Source: Anaerolineaceae bacterium UBA6107 (lineage in GTDB: Bacteria > Chloroflexota > Anaerolineae > Anaerolineales > Anaerolineaceae). Taken from it: a stretch of DNA of 34,282 nucleotides. The stretch lies in assembly GCA_002428455.1 (NCBI GenBank), contig DIWL01000079.1, positions 1-34,282 of the forward strand, written 5' to 3'. The position numbers and the translations under genes were made by a program. Each line of letters begins with the position of its first letter. Position 1 is the stretch's first letter. Below the pieces are notes generated by a model. It searched no databases. It was given only the letters and a program-made list of their open reading frames with translations, and was not told the origin of the DNA. This document shows, piece after piece, positions 8,474 to 17,176 of the stretch.

Positions 8474-8971
8474 TCACAGTGTTTTTACAAACGTGATCTC
8501 ATCGGTGATTGGAACGCCTTCCCCGTTCACGAAGGGGATGGCGGGTTTCAATATACGCGCGCGGTTCACCGCGCCGAGGTCAATGTGTGTAACATAATAA
8601 CCGCGGTTGGTGTAGAAGCGTTGTGCCTGGATGTTGTCGTTCGTGGTCACCAGACAACAGGTTTTGCAGCCAGCTGACCGGGCAGCGGTTTCCGCGGCAG
8701 CGAGGAGAGCACTGCCAATCCCGCGATGCGGCTGCAGGCTGTCCAGGCTGATGATCTCGCAGGTGTCACCAATGATGTTCCAGGTGATGAGGCCGGCAGG
8801 CACAGCGGCGATGACCGCCAGGCAGCCGGGTAGAGTTTCAGGCAGGAAACGCTCGTCGTGCACAACAATCTCCGGCGCACCCCAGCGGGTGGTGATAAAC
8901 TCACGCACCCAACTGCGGTGAGCTGCGCTAAGCGGAATAATTTCAAAGTCAACTGGATTATTCGAATACAT
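8474..8971 (-). CDS. GNAT-family N-acetyltransferase
   Basis: Protein of 165 residues from the ATG at 8969-8971 (MYSNNPVDFEIIPL). A longer in-frame start at 9070 is unlikely because its extra residues are the out-of-frame shadow of the upstream gene. The GNAT acetyl-CoA pyrophosphate loop is seen in LQPHRGIGSALLAAAE (Q/R-x-x-G-x-G/A), followed by the beta-5/alpha-4 region CLVTTNDNIQAQRFYTNRGY. The size fits a single GNAT domain. It overlaps the 3' end of the DUF3109 gene by 14 bases, so the two probably form an operon. Substrate unknown. Confidence 0.87.
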   Translation of the reverse strand: MYSNNPVDFEIIPLSAAHRSWVREFITTRWGAPEIVVHDERFLPETLPGCLAVIAAVPAGLITWNIIGDTCEIISLDSLQPHRGIGSALLAAAETAARSAGCKTCCLVTTNDNIQAQRFYTNRGYYVTHIDLGAVNRARILKPAIPFVNGEGVPITDEITFVKTL

Positions 8972-9569
8972 TTCCGCGTTTGGCGGCAATTTCCTGCAAC
9001 GCCTGGTAACCTTTCTCGCCCAACAGGTACCGTAATTCGGCTTCGAAGGTGTCGACCAGGGGGATCGCATCAGACGCGGGGCGCACGCAGCTTCCTTCGT
9101 CGTAGATCATCTCTTCTGTCTGATCGAGGGTGATGCGGCCATTTTCGTCCAGGTCAAGCGGATGCAGGATGCAGTAATAAGGTTTAAAGCGCCAGGGATG
9201 CAGCTCATTGGCAACAGCGGCGACCTGCAAGGCGCATTTACCATCCTCCAGGCAGAAGATACAGGCGGTGCCACCGTAGTGATCCGGGCGGGTTTCCACC
9301 GCAGTGTGGATCACCCTGCCGCTGGGGCTGTTCTTGTCCTCATCCTCCACCGCGGCGAACCATTCGCCCGGAACGCGGGCAGTGTGGGGCATGTGCGGCA
9401 GGATCAGCGCGGCGTGCTGCATGATGTCCTTGACCTCACGCAGATCGACCCATACGCCAAACACGCAGCAAGCACCGCGGCAATCGCCAAGCTGGCAGCG
9501 TTGCAGCGGTTCCGCATCCAGCATGCGCGGGTTGATCCGTTCAAGGACGGGGTTGCGGAGAGGTTCCAT
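8958..9569 (-). CDS. DUF3109-type cysteine-rich protein
   Basis: Protein of 203 residues with a dense cysteine set: RCQLGDCRGACCVFGVWV near residue 24, then CIFC, a Cys in DGKCALQ, YYCILHP and DEGSCVRP. This pattern and length match the DUF3109 / YkgJ-related Fe-S or zinc cluster proteins, whose biochemical role is unknown. The hydrophilic sequence indicates a cytoplasmic protein. The ATG start gives MEPLRNPVLERINPRML. First gene of a two-gene unit with the acetyltransferase; divergent from serA. Confidence 0.78.
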   Translation of the reverse strand: MEPLRNPVLERINPRMLDAEPLQRCQLGDCRGACCVFGVWVDLREVKDIMQHAALILPHMPHTARVPGEWFAAVEDEDKNSPSGRVIHTAVETRPDHYGGTACIFCLEDGKCALQVAAVANELHPWRFKPYYCILHPLDLDENGRITLDQTEEMIYDEGSCVRPASDAIPLVDTFEAELRYLLGEKGYQALQEIAAKRGNVFE

Positions 9570-9675
9570 GAAGAGATTGTACCATCACAGGGATGCGGTT
9601 GAGGATCAGCGGCGGCGAAGTGCTGAAATGTGAATTAAGGTAAAATGAGGTCATCATCAATTTAAGGAGATACGT

Positions 9676-10617
9676 ATGTCAGCCTGGAAGATCTTGTTAA
9701 CAGATGGGTTGGAAGAAAACGGTAAGGAGATCCTGCGGGGTATGGCAGAAGTGGTTGATCAGCCGGGGATCAGCGCGGATGAGTTGTTGACTGTGGTGGG
9801 TGAATACGACGCGCTCATCGTGCGCGGACGCACCAAGGTCACCGCCGCGGTTTTTGATGCCGGCAAGAATCTAAAAGTGGTCGGGAGAGCCGGCGTGGGT
9901 GTGGATAACATCGACCTGGCAGCTGCCAGGGCACATGGCGTAACGGTGGTGAACTCACCGCTGGCGACGACCGTGGCTGTTGCAGAACTGACCCTGAGCC
10001 TGATGCTGAGCGTGGTGCGCGAGATCCCGCGCGCCGATGCCTCAATGAAATCGGGCAAATGGCTGAAGAAAGAATTCGAAGGACATGAGCTGTTCGGAAA
10101 AACACTGGGTGTAATGGGCTTTGGCCGCATCGGCGCAGCAGTGGCGGAGCGGGCCAAGGCCTTCGGGATGAAGATCCTGGCATTTGATCCCCTCGTTAGC
10201 GCTGAGGATATCGTCAAGCGCGGGGGAGTACCGGTGAGCAAAGAAGAGTTGTTCGCCAAAGCCGACATGGTCACGATGCACATGCCACTGACCGCTGATT
10301 CCAGGAACCTGTTGAACGCAGATGCCTTCAACAAGATGAAAGATGGAGTGTACATTGTGTGCGCGGCCCGCGGCGGCGTAATCGATGAAGATGCCCTGCT
10401 GGAAGCGTTGAACAGCGGCAAGGTCTCAGGCGCGGCGCTGGATGTATTTGCCACGGAACCCCCTGGACAGACCTCACTGGTGGCGCATCCGCGCGTCGTT
10501 GATACCCCCCACGTTGGCGCACAGACAGTGGAAGCGCAAGCGCGAGCTGCCAATGATATTGCAGAAGAGGTACTAAATGCATTGGGCGGCAAGACCCTGC
10601 GCTGGAAAGTGGCGTAA
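9676..10617 (+). CDS. serA: D-3-phosphoglycerate dehydrogenase, short form without ACT domain
   Basis: NAD-dependent 2-hydroxyacid dehydrogenase of 313 residues, probably the first step of serine synthesis (3-phosphoglycerate to 3-phosphohydroxypyruvate). Substrate-binding residues appear in LIVRGRTKV and GRAGVGVDNID. The Rossmann motif is GFGRIGAAV (about residue 151). The catalytic triad positions are Arg in CAARGGVIDEDALL, Glu in DVFATEPP and His in DTPHVGAQT. It ends shortly after the His motif, so it lacks the ACT or intervening domains of long SerA enzymes and the serine feedback they carry. Another hydroxyacid substrate is possible. A strong Shine-Dalgarno (AAGGAGAT) precedes the ATG, with a possible -10 (TAAAAT) at 9641-9646. 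Confidence 0.85.
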   Translation: MSAWKILLTDGLEENGKEILRGMAEVVDQPGISADELLTVVGEYDALIVRGRTKVTAAVFDAGKNLKVVGRAGVGVDNIDLAAARAHGVTVVNSPLATTVAVAELTLSLMLSVVREIPRADASMKSGKWLKKEFEGHELFGKTLGVMGFGRIGAAVAERAKAFGMKILAFDPLVSAEDIVKRGGVPVSKEELFAKADMVTMHMPLTADSRNLLNADAFNKMKDGVYIVCAARGGVIDEDALLEALNSGKVSGAALDVFATEPPGQTSLVAHPRVVDTPHVGAQTVEAQARAANDIAEEVLNALGGKTLRWKVA

Positions 10618-10646
10618 TTAAACCCCGAACATTATATGGAGAAAGT

Positions 10647-12149
10647 ATGCAAGTAAAACTGGATCGATTTAAACAACTGATTGCTGAGATCACCGACCTG
10701 GGCAGGGCTGAAGCGCTGTTGGGCTGGGATCAGCAGACTTATATGCCGCGCGGAAGTGGGGAAGACCGCGGCAACGTGTTGGAAACAGTCGCGGGACTCT
10801 CGCACCGCATGTTCACCTCCAGCGAGATGGGTGACCTGCTGGCTGAACTGGCTCCATACGCTGAATCGCTGGACCCGGAGTCAGACGATGCCTGCCTGAT
10901 CAAGCGCACGGCGCATGACCACGAGAAATCGACCAAGGTTCCGACCGAGTGGGTGGCTGAATTTGCGCGGGTCACGACCATTGGACAGATGGCCTGGGAG
11001 GAAGCGAAGGCGGCCAACAAATTTGAAGTCTTCCGCCCACACCTGGAAAAGGTTCTGGCAATGCGGCAGGCTTACGCGAATTTCTTCAAGCCCTACGACC
11101 ATATCTATGATCCGCTGCTGGATGACTTTGAACCCGGCATGAAGACGAGCGAAGTACAGGCCATCTTCAACACCCTGCGCCCGCAGCAGGTGCAACTGCT
11201 GAAGGAGATCGCGGCAAAACCGGTGATCGATGATAGTTTCCTGCACATCCCGTATGCCGACCAGGGTCAGTGGGATTTTGGCGTGGATGTGATCACGCGC
11301 TTTGGGTATGACTGGAACCGCGGACGACAGGACAAAGCAGTGCATCCCTTCACCACCAGTTTCGGGATCGATGATGTGCGCATCACGACACGATTTGACC
11401 CGGAACGGGCAGCCTCAGCACTCTTCAGCACCATGCACGAAGCCGGACACGCGATGTACGAACAGGGTGTGGCCAAAAGCCTGCGGCGTTACCCGCTGGC
11501 CAACGGTGCATCGATGGCAGTGCATGAGTCGCAATCACGCATGTGGGAGAACCTGGTGGGGCGATCCAGGGCATTCTGGCAGTTCTTCTACCCCAAACTG
11601 CTTCAGCAGTTCCCGGGGCAGCTGGCAGGTGTCAGCCAGGAGCAGTTCTACCGCGGGATCAACAAGGTGGAACCCTCGTTGATCCGCGTGGAAGCGGATG
11701 AGGCGACCTACAACCTGCACATCATGCTGCGCCTTGAGTTGGAGATCGCGCTATTGGAAGGCAGCCTGCAGGTGGGAGATCTGCCGCAAGTGTGGAACCA
11801 GAAGATGGGTGAATACCTGGGTGTGGTGCCGGCAAAGGACAGCGAAGGTGTGCTGCAGGACGTGCACTGGAGCGGCGGCATGATGGGGTACTTCCCGACC
11901 TATGCGCTGGGTAACCTGGTTTCTGCCCAGTTATGGGAAAAGATGCAGCAAGATATCCCCAACCTGGATGGACAGATCAGCCAGGGTAAATTCGATGAAC
12001 TGCTGGGTTGGCTGCGGGTCAACATCCACCAGCACGGCGCGAAGTTTGAACCCCAGGTGCTGATCAAGCGGGTGACCGGTACAACGATCCGCCCGGAACC
12101 CTTCATGAAATACCTGCGCGACAAGTATTCAGAGATCTACAATCTTTAA
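10647..12149 (+). CDS. Carboxypeptidase, M32 (Taq) family
   Basis: Cytoplasmic zinc metallocarboxypeptidase of 500 residues, the normal M32 length. Hallmarks are the N-terminal WDQQTYMPRGSGEDR motif, HPFTTSFG, the DVRITTRF strand, the zinc site TMHEAGHAMYEQG (His264, Glu265, His268) and the downstream HESQSRMWENLVGRS motif that supplies the third ligand and substrate contacts. The C-terminal YFPTYALGNLVSAQLW segment is also conserved. Follows serA by 29 bases with its own Shine-Dalgarno (TGGAGAAAG), so the two are probably co-transcribed and end at the terminator at 12171. Confidence 0.96.
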   Translation: MQVKLDRFKQLIAEITDLGRAEALLGWDQQTYMPRGSGEDRGNVLETVAGLSHRMFTSSEMGDLLAELAPYAESLDPESDDACLIKRTAHDHEKSTKVPTEWVAEFARVTTIGQMAWEEAKAANKFEVFRPHLEKVLAMRQAYANFFKPYDHIYDPLLDDFEPGMKTSEVQAIFNTLRPQQVQLLKEIAAKPVIDDSFLHIPYADQGQWDFGVDVITRFGYDWNRGRQDKAVHPFTTSFGIDDVRITTRFDPERAASALFSTMHEAGHAMYEQGVAKSLRRYPLANGASMAVHESQSRMWENLVGRSRAFWQFFYPKLLQQFPGQLAGVSQEQFYRGINKVEPSLIRVEADEATYNLHIMLRLELEIALLEGSLQVGDLPQVWNQKMGEYLGVVPAKDSEGVLQDVHWSGGMMGYFPTYALGNLVSAQLWEKMQQDIPNLDGQISQGKFDELLGWLRVNIHQHGAKFEPQVLIKRVTGTTIRPEPFMKYLRDKYSEIYNL

Positions 12150-12170
12150 ACCTGAACAGGGTTGAACGTA

Positions 12171-12203
12171 ACGGGACAGTTGATGAGGCTGTCCCGTTTT
12201 TTT
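12171..12203 (+). terminator. Rho-independent terminator after carboxypeptidase gene
   Basis: A perfect stem ACGGGACAG / CTGTCCCGT (12171-12179 with 12189-12197) with a 9-base loop is followed by a run of T to 12203 on the plus strand. It ends the serA-carboxypeptidase unit and sits just before the convergent MFS gene. Confidence 0.9.
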
Positions 12204-12227
12204 ATGATTTACCGATGGTTGAAAAAA

Positions 12228-13514
12228 TCAGGCCACATTTTCAGTGGGGACTACCTGTGTCTGGATGGAAGGTTTGCGACTTTCCAGGTGAATGACCTCT
12301 GGAACCAGGCACAAACCTACGCCGATCAGCATGACCAGAGTGCCGCCAATCCAATACCACACGCGGAGTCCAACCAATTCGGCTACCGGTGCAGCGATGA
12401 GCAGCGATATGGGCATCATCATCATGCACAGGCTGTTGGTCAAGCCCATCACGCGTCCCTGCATCTCCGGCTCGACCTTGCTCTGCATGATCGCCTGTAG
12501 CGGGCCGTTGGCGATGGGACTCATGAAGCCGGTGACGGCCATACCCACGACCGCCAGCCAGAACCAGTTGGCAGGTGCGAGCCCAAAGATCAACACTCCA
12601 AGCCCGATTCCGATAACTCCGATAAGCGAAGTGGCAACGCGGTTCTTGAAACCACCCCAAACACCGAGGAGAAGCCCACCAATCACAATACCGATGCCCA
12701 AGATCGATTCGAGCAGGCTGAGTTTCCAGACATCACCATGGAAGACCTGTGTGACCATCAAGGGCATGAGGGTGCTGGAAGGCGCGAGCAGGAAGTTCAA
12801 GAAAGCGGCGGTGAGAATGAGCATGAACATACCACGCCAGCGTTTGACGTAGTTAAATCCACCAACCACATCGCGCATGACAGAGGATGGGGTAACGCGG
12901 GTTTGGGTGTCCGGTTGGCGCGGTTGGGGTATGCTGATAAAAAAGAGGGGAATAATGGCAATGACGGCAGTGAGCACATCTACGGCGATGACCTGGTAGA
13001 ACTGGAGCAGCGACATGAGAAGGGCACCCAGGGGAGGAGCAACGATGTTTAATCCGCCACGGAGTGCCTGATTGAGTCCAGCGAAGCGTGAAAGGTGCTG
13101 ATCCGGCACCATAAGCGCGGTGGAGGCTTGCATGGCAGGCCAATGGAAGGTGCCGCCCAGCGAGCGTAAGAATAGAACTACAAAGATATGCCAGATCTCA
13201 ATGCGATCGAAGGCAAAAAGGAGCACGAGACCAAGGGTGGTGAGTGCAATAGCGCCATCCGCGATGATCATCACCACGCGCCGGTTTAAGCGATCCACCA
13301 GCGCACCAGCGAAAGGTGACAGGAGTACATCGGGTAGGAGCCCGACGAAGGTGGCAGTGGCGAGCATGGCGGCGGAGCCGGTCTGTTGGGTGATGTACCA
13401 GACAAGGGCGAACTGCACCAGACCGCTGCCGAGCAGCGAAAAGATCTGTGCTCCCCAGATGGGGATGAATTTGCGTTTCCAGTTGGCTTCAATAACATAG
13501 GCGTTGTTTTGCAT
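12228..13514 (-). CDS. MFS transporter (intact copy)
   Basis: Inner-membrane major facilitator of 428 residues with about 12 hydrophobic helices, resembling the MFS_3/enterobactin-exporter type of drug efflux proteins. The start is set at the ATG at 13512-13514 (MQNNAYVIEANWKRKF), preceded by CCAGGAGTGAAT; the longer frame would place the Shine-Dalgarno inside the gene. Helix 2-3 loop GALVDRLNRRVVMI is the MFS motif A region. A truncated paralogue lies at 16703-17093, starting MQNNGYVIDANWKRKF and sharing its upstream region. Convergent with the carboxypeptidase gene. Substrate unknown. Confidence 0.9.
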   Translation of the reverse strand: MQNNAYVIEANWKRKFIPIWGAQIFSLLGSGLVQFALVWYITQQTGSAAMLATATFVGLLPDVLLSPFAGALVDRLNRRVVMIIADGAIALTTLGLVLLFAFDRIEIWHIFVVLFLRSLGGTFHWPAMQASTALMVPDQHLSRFAGLNQALRGGLNIVAPPLGALLMSLLQFYQVIAVDVLTAVIAIIPLFFISIPQPRQPDTQTRVTPSSVMRDVVGGFNYVKRWRGMFMLILTAAFLNFLLAPSSTLMPLMVTQVFHGDVWKLSLLESILGIGIVIGGLLLGVWGGFKNRVATSLIGVIGIGLGVLIFGLAPANWFWLAVVGMAVTGFMSPIANGPLQAIMQSKVEPEMQGRVMGLTNSLCMMMMPISLLIAAPVAELVGLRVWYWIGGTLVMLIGVGLCLVPEVIHLESRKPSIQTQVVPTENVA

Positions 13515-13564
13515 ATTCACTCCTGGCAATATTTAAAATACCCTGGATGGCGTGCACCCGGGAA
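13515..13564 (-). promoter_or_regulatory. Upstream element shared with the MFS pseudogene
   Basis: The region upstream of the intact MFS gene (GGCAATATTTAAAATACCCT ending CCCGGGAAA on the plus strand) is closely matched by 17106-17146 upstream of the pseudogene (GGCAATATTCAAGATACCCT ending CCCGGGAAA). Read on the minus strand both give GGGTAT-x-TT-x-AATATTGCC, a likely -10 and leader. The similarity shows that the duplication carried its promoter. Confidence 0.6.
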
Positions 13565-13648
13565 ATGACCATTACCTGAAAGCCTATCCAAATGGATAGG
13601 TCCTAGGAATATGGACTTATTAATCATGTTAAATGCTCAAGAAAAAAA

Positions 13649-13900
13649 TCAGTGGCCTTGAGCTTCATCTTTGAAAAGATCATTCCACTCAGGCTCGAGG
13701 AAAGAGAAAAGAAGAGTCTTCGCTTTATAATTATTACCTAAAACTTTTACCGTTTTGTCCTCGATCTCAGGATACAGACTCATAACCCTGGGGTCAGTGG
13801 TTCGCATCCACTCTTCGATATGATCTGTGTATGGATTAACCACTTCATAAACGATGAGTCCGAAAAGGCATATCAATTGTTGTTCACTCTTCAACCTCAA
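13649..13900 (-). CDS. Small hypothetical protein or gene fragment behind pmbA
   Basis: An open frame ends at 13649 and runs upstream into the end of the pmbA-like gene. I place a tentative TTG start at 13898-13900, which gives about 83 residues, beginning LRLKSEQQLICLFGLIVYE. Residues look protein-like (alternating hydrophobic and charged, ending FLEPEWNDLFKDEAQGH), but no start codon has a convincing Shine-Dalgarno and no family is recognised. It could be the C-terminal remnant of a lost gene. The longest in-frame version (to 14023) would overlap pmbA by 85 bases, which is unlikely. Confidence 0.3.
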   Translation of the reverse strand: MRLKSEQQLICLFGLIVYEVVNPYTDHIEEWMRTTDPRVMSLYPEIEDKTVKVLGNNYKAKTLLFSFLEPEWNDLFKDEAQGH

Positions 13901-13938
13901 TGCGATCCGGCTGGATCTACTAACTGTTGTTTTCGTTT

Positions 13939-15252
13939 CTAGCTCTTCCCAGCCACGTTCATCTCGGGGATCAAAACATATGGGGCACAGATATACGGGG
14001 TGTAGAAGAAGTTGTAATTCCACTGTGCTTCCTGGCTGACCGCGGCTACGTCTTTGAGCAGATCGTAGACATTGCCAGCGATAGACAGGTCCTTGACACG
14101 CCCTACGATTTCGCCCTTCTCGATCTTGAAGGCCAGATCGAACGGGTTGGAGAATGCGCCTGAGAGGGTATTGCCCATTCCCAGCCCGAGCAGGGACTCG
14201 ACCAGGATGCCTTCTTTGATAGAGGCGATGATGTCTTTCAAGGGGGTTAAACCTGGCTGGAGAATGACATTGCCGAATGACACGTCGGGTTGCGTGAACA
14301 GGCTGCGAACTGCGTTCCCCGTCGATTCGACACCGGCTTGGGCTGCTGTTTTCAAGTCATAGACGAAACCCTTGAGCACACCTTTCTCGACGAGCACGTT
14401 GCGGCGATGCGGTACGCCCTCGTCGTCATAAGAGGCGCTGCCGTAGCAACCATCCAACGTTCCATCATCCACTAAGGTGATCTTATCGTCAAAAAGCTTC
14501 TCGCCAACCTTGTTCTTGATCGGCGAGGTCCCCCTGTAGACTTCCTTACCGTTCAAAGCTTCTCCAAGTGGCAGGATCAATGCCTGTGCGCCGGCAGGGG
14601 AGAACAGTACGGGCATCCTGCCTGGTTTGATCGTGGTCAGTTTGCGGGCAAGTTTGAGTTGTTCCGCCAGCCGGCGGGCGAAGGCTAGATAATCCTTCTC
14701 CCAAACCATCGTGCCGAACTGCTCATAGCGGATGAGCACGTCATTGTCTTCCATGCGATCAAGCTTGATGCTGAGTGTGAGTGGGGAGGTCTGGAATGAA
14801 ACGTCAAGTCCCTTTTGGTTGCGGATATTTGCTGAGACCAGACCTCGCGCCAGCGAGAGGTTACAGCGGACGACAGGATCAACCGACAGGATCAGGTCGA
14901 GGATCTCCTTGCCGATCTCGACCAGGTGGTCGATGGACAATTCAACGATGGCTTTGTCATAGGTCTTGACCGGGATGGCCGGTTTTGGATCGGAAAAAGA
15001 GAACGACGTTTGGTCACCGTAAGCAGCCGACTCGAGAACGTTGGCTGCCAGCTTGTCCATCGCCATCCGGTCCGTAGAAGCGGAGAAGCCGAGCCGCCCC
15101 TTATGGATGACACGCGCGGCGGTGCCTTTGGTACTGGTGACGGTGCAGGTCTTGAGCTGGTTGGCCTCGTACTCAACAGTAGTCTTTTCACTCTCCAGAC
15201 TGAACACTTCAACCTGCTCAGCCTGTTTTTTGAGAATAGTTAAGATATCCAT
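13939..15252 (-). CDS. pmbA: TldD/PmbA family protein, PmbA (TldE)-like subunit
   Basis: Non-catalytic partner of the TldD/TldE metalloprotease, 437 residues from the ATG at 15250-15252 (MDILTILKKQ), which has a good GGAGGGATGAA Shine-Dalgarno. A longer start at 15294 would overlap the upstream gene's trailer. Family features include the LETEKTTVEYE-like N-terminus (LESEKTTVEYEANQLK), GRLGFSAST, GTLDGCYGSASYDDEGVPHR and a C-terminal IAGNVYDLLKDV. The HExxxH motif is absent, as expected for the E subunit. The TldD/E heterodimer degrades or matures unfolded and modified peptides such as bacteriocin or PQQ precursors in other bacteria. Lies 31 bases downstream of tldD, forming an operon. Confidence 0.9.
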   Translation of the reverse strand: MDILTILKKQAEQVEVFSLESEKTTVEYEANQLKTCTVTSTKGTAARVIHKGRLGFSASTDRMAMDKLAANVLESAAYGDQTSFSFSDPKPAIPVKTYDKAIVELSIDHLVEIGKEILDLILSVDPVVRCNLSLARGLVSANIRNQKGLDVSFQTSPLTLSIKLDRMEDNDVLIRYEQFGTMVWEKDYLAFARRLAEQLKLARKLTTIKPGRMPVLFSPAGAQALILPLGEALNGKEVYRGTSPIKNKVGEKLFDDKITLVDDGTLDGCYGSASYDDEGVPHRRNVLVEKGVLKGFVYDLKTAAQAGVESTGNAVRSLFTQPDVSFGNVILQPGLTPLKDIIASIKEGILVESLLGLGMGNTLSGAFSNPFDLAFKIEKGEIVGRVKDLSIAGNVYDLLKDVAAVSQEAQWNYNFFYTPYICAPYVLIPEMNVAGKS

Positions 15253-15283
15253 TTCATCCCTCCGTGTGATATGCAAGTTAGTC

Positions 15284-16654
15284 CTACTCTCCACCGATAA
15301 TTACGTTTTGAATGCGGATGTGCGGCGCACCCATGCCAACCGGTAGGGGAAACTGGCCGGCCTTACCACATCCGCCGCCTGTGTTCAGCCACTTGAAATC
15401 ATTGCCGATCAAGTCGATGTTCCCGAGCGTGGTGAAAAGGTTCCCAGCCAGGATAACATCCTTGACCATCTCAGCAATCCTGCCGTCGCGGATCATATAG
15501 GCGTAGCCGGAGCTAAAGGAGAAATTTTCCAGTTGAGTCTCGCCGCCATAAGCGTCGCAGGCGTAGATGCCGAGCTTGATATCCTTGATCAAATCATCGA
15601 AAGTGGCAGTCCCATTGTCGATGGCTGTATTGGTCATGCGCACGATGGGGGCGAAGCGGTAGTTGACGGCGCGCGCGTTGCCGGTGGCTGCTTCGCCCAT
15701 CTTTGCCGCGGTTTGTCGGGAATGCAATCGGCCAACCAGCATGCCGTCCTTGATGAGCCAGTTGCGGCGAGCAGGAGTTCCCTCGTCGTCGTACAGCGTT
15801 GTGCCTCGAACTTTGGGGATGGAGCCGTCGTCGTAGACGTTCAGGATGCTTTGACCGAAACGGCGGCCAAAGGTCATCATTTCACGCGCCTTGGGATTCT
15901 CGTACACGAAGTCTGCTTCGGACAGGTGACCGAAAGCTTCGTGGATGAAGACGCCAGCCAGCATCTGGTCAATGACAACCGGATACTTCCCTGCCTGGAC
16001 CGGCCTGGCACCCAACAGTTCGACAGCGCGAACGGCAACTTTACGGGCCAATTCGTCCTTGTCGAGGACGAATTCGTAGCCTTGGGTGCTGGAGAAGACC
16101 TCGTGCGCCTGCTGGACGTTGTCCCCATTGCGGGCGGTGGCAAAGGCACCGATCACCACGGAGGGCTTGTCCTGTTCGATATAAGTACCTTCTGAGTTGG
16201 CTAAGATGAGGTGGGTGAAAACGTCTGAGTAGATTGACTGCGTGTCGATGATCCGGTCGCTGTACCCGAGCAGGATCTGGTTATAGTGTTCGGCCAGGGC
16301 TTTTTTTGCAGACAGTGGAACGTCGCGGAAGTCGTGACCCTGTATGGCCGTCGTTACGCTCTCGACTGGTTCGGATGGGGTCAGCTCGATTGGATCGGGA
16401 ACAGTGCCCACCCGGGCGCACTGGTACGCTTGATCCACCATGGCGACCAGGTCGTCGAGGTCGTTGAAGGTGGTAACACCCCAGCCCTTGTTCCGGATCA
16501 GGCAGCGAACCATGATGCCCTTATCGATGTTGGCATTGGCGGTCTCAAGGTCCTTGCCGTGGAACGCGATCCGGCAGGTCTCTTTATCCTCGATGCGGAT
16601 CTCGGTATAGTCAGCCTTACTGAGCTTCAGTGCTTCCTCTATTATGTCTCGCAT
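15284..16654 (-). CDS. tldD: Metalloprotease TldD
   Basis: Catalytic subunit of the TldD/E peptidase, 456 residues. The zinc motif HEAFGH (His238-Glu239-x3-His243) lies in AGVFIHEAFGHLSEADF. The C-terminal NTGGGCGKAGQFPLPVG carries the conserved Cys that completes the metal site. DDEGTPARRNWLIKDGMLVG is also typical. A strong Shine-Dalgarno (AAAGGAGTAATC) precedes the ATG. First gene of the tldD-pmbA pair; the pair is flanked by an intact and a broken copy of the same MFS gene. Confidence 0.95.
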   Translation of the reverse strand: MRDIIEEALKLSKADYTEIRIEDKETCRIAFHGKDLETANANIDKGIMVRCLIRNKGWGVTTFNDLDDLVAMVDQAYQCARVGTVPDPIELTPSEPVESVTTAIQGHDFRDVPLSAKKALAEHYNQILLGYSDRIIDTQSIYSDVFTHLILANSEGTYIEQDKPSVVIGAFATARNGDNVQQAHEVFSSTQGYEFVLDKDELARKVAVRAVELLGARPVQAGKYPVVIDQMLAGVFIHEAFGHLSEADFVYENPKAREMMTFGRRFGQSILNVYDDGSIPKVRGTTLYDDEGTPARRNWLIKDGMLVGRLHSRQTAAKMGEAATGNARAVNYRFAPIVRMTNTAIDNGTATFDDLIKDIKLGIYACDAYGGETQLENFSFSSGYAYMIRDGRIAEMVKDVILAGNLFTTLGNIDLIGNDFKWLNTGGGCGKAGQFPLPVGMGAPHIRIQNVIIGGE

Positions 16655-16702
16655 GATTACTCCTTTTGTTATCCCTAATGATCCGAGACTTAGGGATGAC
16701 GT

Positions 16703-17093
16703 TTACTCTTCAACCACAATTCTGTCCGACTCGATCTTGCTCTGCATGACCGCGTGGAGAGGACCGTTGACGATGGGGCTCATGATCCCGGTTAACGCCA
16801 TTCCTGCCACTGCCAGCCAAAAGCGGTTGGCTGACGCCAGCCCGAAAATGAGCACACCCAGACCAAGGCCGATCCACCAGCGCGCCGGTAAAAGGCGCGA
16901 AGAGGACATCAGGCAGGAGTGCAACAAAGGTGGCGGTGGCCAGCAGGGCGGCAGAGCCGGTCTGTTGGGTGATGTACCAGACCAGGGCGAACTGCACCAG
17001 ACCACTGCCGAGCAGCGAAAAGATCTGCGCGCCCCAGATGGGGATGAATTTGCGTTTCCAGTTTGCGTCAATCACATAACCATTGTTTTGCAT
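16703..17093 (-). pseudogene. Broken MFS transporter paralogue with large internal deletion and frameshift
   Basis: Reading the minus strand from 17093, the first about 75 residues (MQNNGYVIDANWKRKF to FTGALVDR) match the intact MFS protein at 12228-13514 almost residue for residue. The sequence then jumps, in a different frame, to GLGVLIFGLASANRFW through NGPLHAVMQSKIES, which matches the intact protein near its residues 280-330, and then stops. About 200 residues of the middle and the C-terminal helices are missing. The junction falls in GGATCGGCCTTGG, where both parents carry ATCG, suggesting a short-homology deletion. Promoter and start codon survive. Confidence 0.88.
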
Positions 17094-17096
17094 AAT

Positions 17097-17146
17097 TCAC
17101 ATCCGGCAATATTCAAGATACCCTGGGCGGCGCACGCCCGGGAAAG
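17097..17146 (-). repeat. Second copy of the MFS upstream element
   Basis: This stretch upstream of the pseudogene matches 13515-13564 upstream of the intact gene (shared GGCAATATT, ATACCCTGG and CCCGGGAAA blocks with scattered substitutions). It marks the outer end of the duplicated unit. No gene lies between it and the SHOCT-like gene stop at 17177. Confidence 0.6.
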
Positions 17147-17176
17147 TTTATTCACTATTCGATTGGGAATGGCGGG

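Noticed and set aside
8972..9070. Longer N-terminus for the acetyltransferase
   Set aside because: The extra residues are a different frame of the DUF3109 gene and do not look like a GNAT N-terminus; the ATG at 8969-8971 fits better.
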